The position numbers and the translations under genes were made by a program. From NCBI GenBank assembly GCA_964598275.1, contig CAZRAZ010000038.1, forward strand, positions 1 to 6,374: DNA of 6,374 bases, read 5' to 3'. This DNA comes from JAHIEZ01 sp964598275 (GTDB taxonomy: Bacteria; Patescibacteriota; Microgenomatia; UBA12405). The notes under the pieces were generated by a model. That model saw nothing but the letters and a program-made list of their open reading frames with translations. It was not told the origin of the DNA and did no database searches. Below, in pieces: positions 6,338-6,374 of this stretch; position 1 is the first letter of the stretch, and each line of letters begins with the position of its first letter.

Positions 6338-6355
6338 GTCCCGCCGTGGCGGGAC
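6338..6355. repeat. GC-rich hairpin
   Basis: GTCCCGCC and GGCGGGAC are perfect inverted arms separated by GT, giving in RNA a 7-bp stem with a CGTG loop. No T run follows on either strand, so it is not a standard terminator. The 6301-6361 region is made of short repeats of the kind seen in intergenic REP-like sequences. Confidence 0.7.
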
Positions 6356-6374
6356 TCCTCAGGTCATATAACAC

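Larger units (their letters stand above)
6015..6372. mobile_element. Putative small inserted unit bounded by 9-bp inverted repeats
   Basis: GTTATATGA at 6015-6023 is the exact reverse complement of TCATATAAC at 6364-6372. Inside these lies a second perfect 12-bp inverted pair (6029-6040 and 6280-6291). The unit encloses one small ORF, has no transposase, and differs in base composition from the operon to its left. Possible readings are a non-autonomous element, or an integron-type cassette: GTTATAT resembles an attC R' core only loosely, and ATATAAC would be the start of an attC R'' box, with the rest of the site outside the window. A repeat that ended an assembly is a third possibility. No target-site duplication is seen: the left flank is TA and the right is AC, with the window ending at once. 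Confidence 0.4.

Noticed and set aside
6338..6355. Rho-independent terminator for the small ORF
   Set aside because: The stem is strong but no T run follows on the plus strand (TCCTCAGGTC) or on the minus strand (GACGAAAG).

Overview
The window looks like a stretch of an uncultivated, low-GC bacterial genome, most probably a Candidate Phyla Radiation (Patescibacteria) member of the Microgenomates type. That is inference from style: long membrane glycosyltransferase genes in tightly overlapping tandem, pyrimidine-rich G-poor coding strands, starts without Shine-Dalgarno sequences, and short simple-sequence repeats absorbed into genes. There is no rRNA or other marker gene to confirm it.

Positions 1-5987 form one plus-strand gene train with no intergenic space. 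It holds the 3' end of one polytopic GT39/PMT/ArnT-like glycosyltransferase, then three complete tandem paralogues (515-2071, 2061-3629, 3613-5214), then a soluble GT-A family 2 glycosyltransferase of the WaaE/KdtX-like type (5211-5987). Successive genes overlap by 14, 11, 17 and 4 bases, so they are probably one translationally coupled operon. The likely theme is surface glycan or glycoprotein assembly. The membrane enzymes would use lipid-phosphate-linked sugars on the outer face of the membrane, and the GT2 enzyme would use nucleotide sugars on the cytoplasmic side. Acceptors and sugars cannot be read from the sequence. The last two membrane paralogues are the closest pair and share an in-frame 30-nt repeat of 7-nt period. 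The final one also carries a related heptamer repeat and a GC-rich palindrome in another loop.

At about 6013 the pattern breaks. A further overlapping start at 5980 opens a short frame that resembles the N-terminus of a GT4-type glycosyltransferase and stops after 11 codons. A different sequence begins there: less pyrimidine-skewed, with a 76-residue four-cysteine ORF that has a real Shine-Dalgarno sequence. This ORF is bracketed by a 12-bp perfect inverted repeat, and the whole unit by a 9-bp inverted repeat (6015-6023 and 6364-6372). It could be a small inserted element, an integron-cassette-like unit, or an assembly junction. It is the most interesting part of the window. Positions 6277-6374 hold only pyrimidine-rich repeats and a GC hairpin; no gene was seen there.
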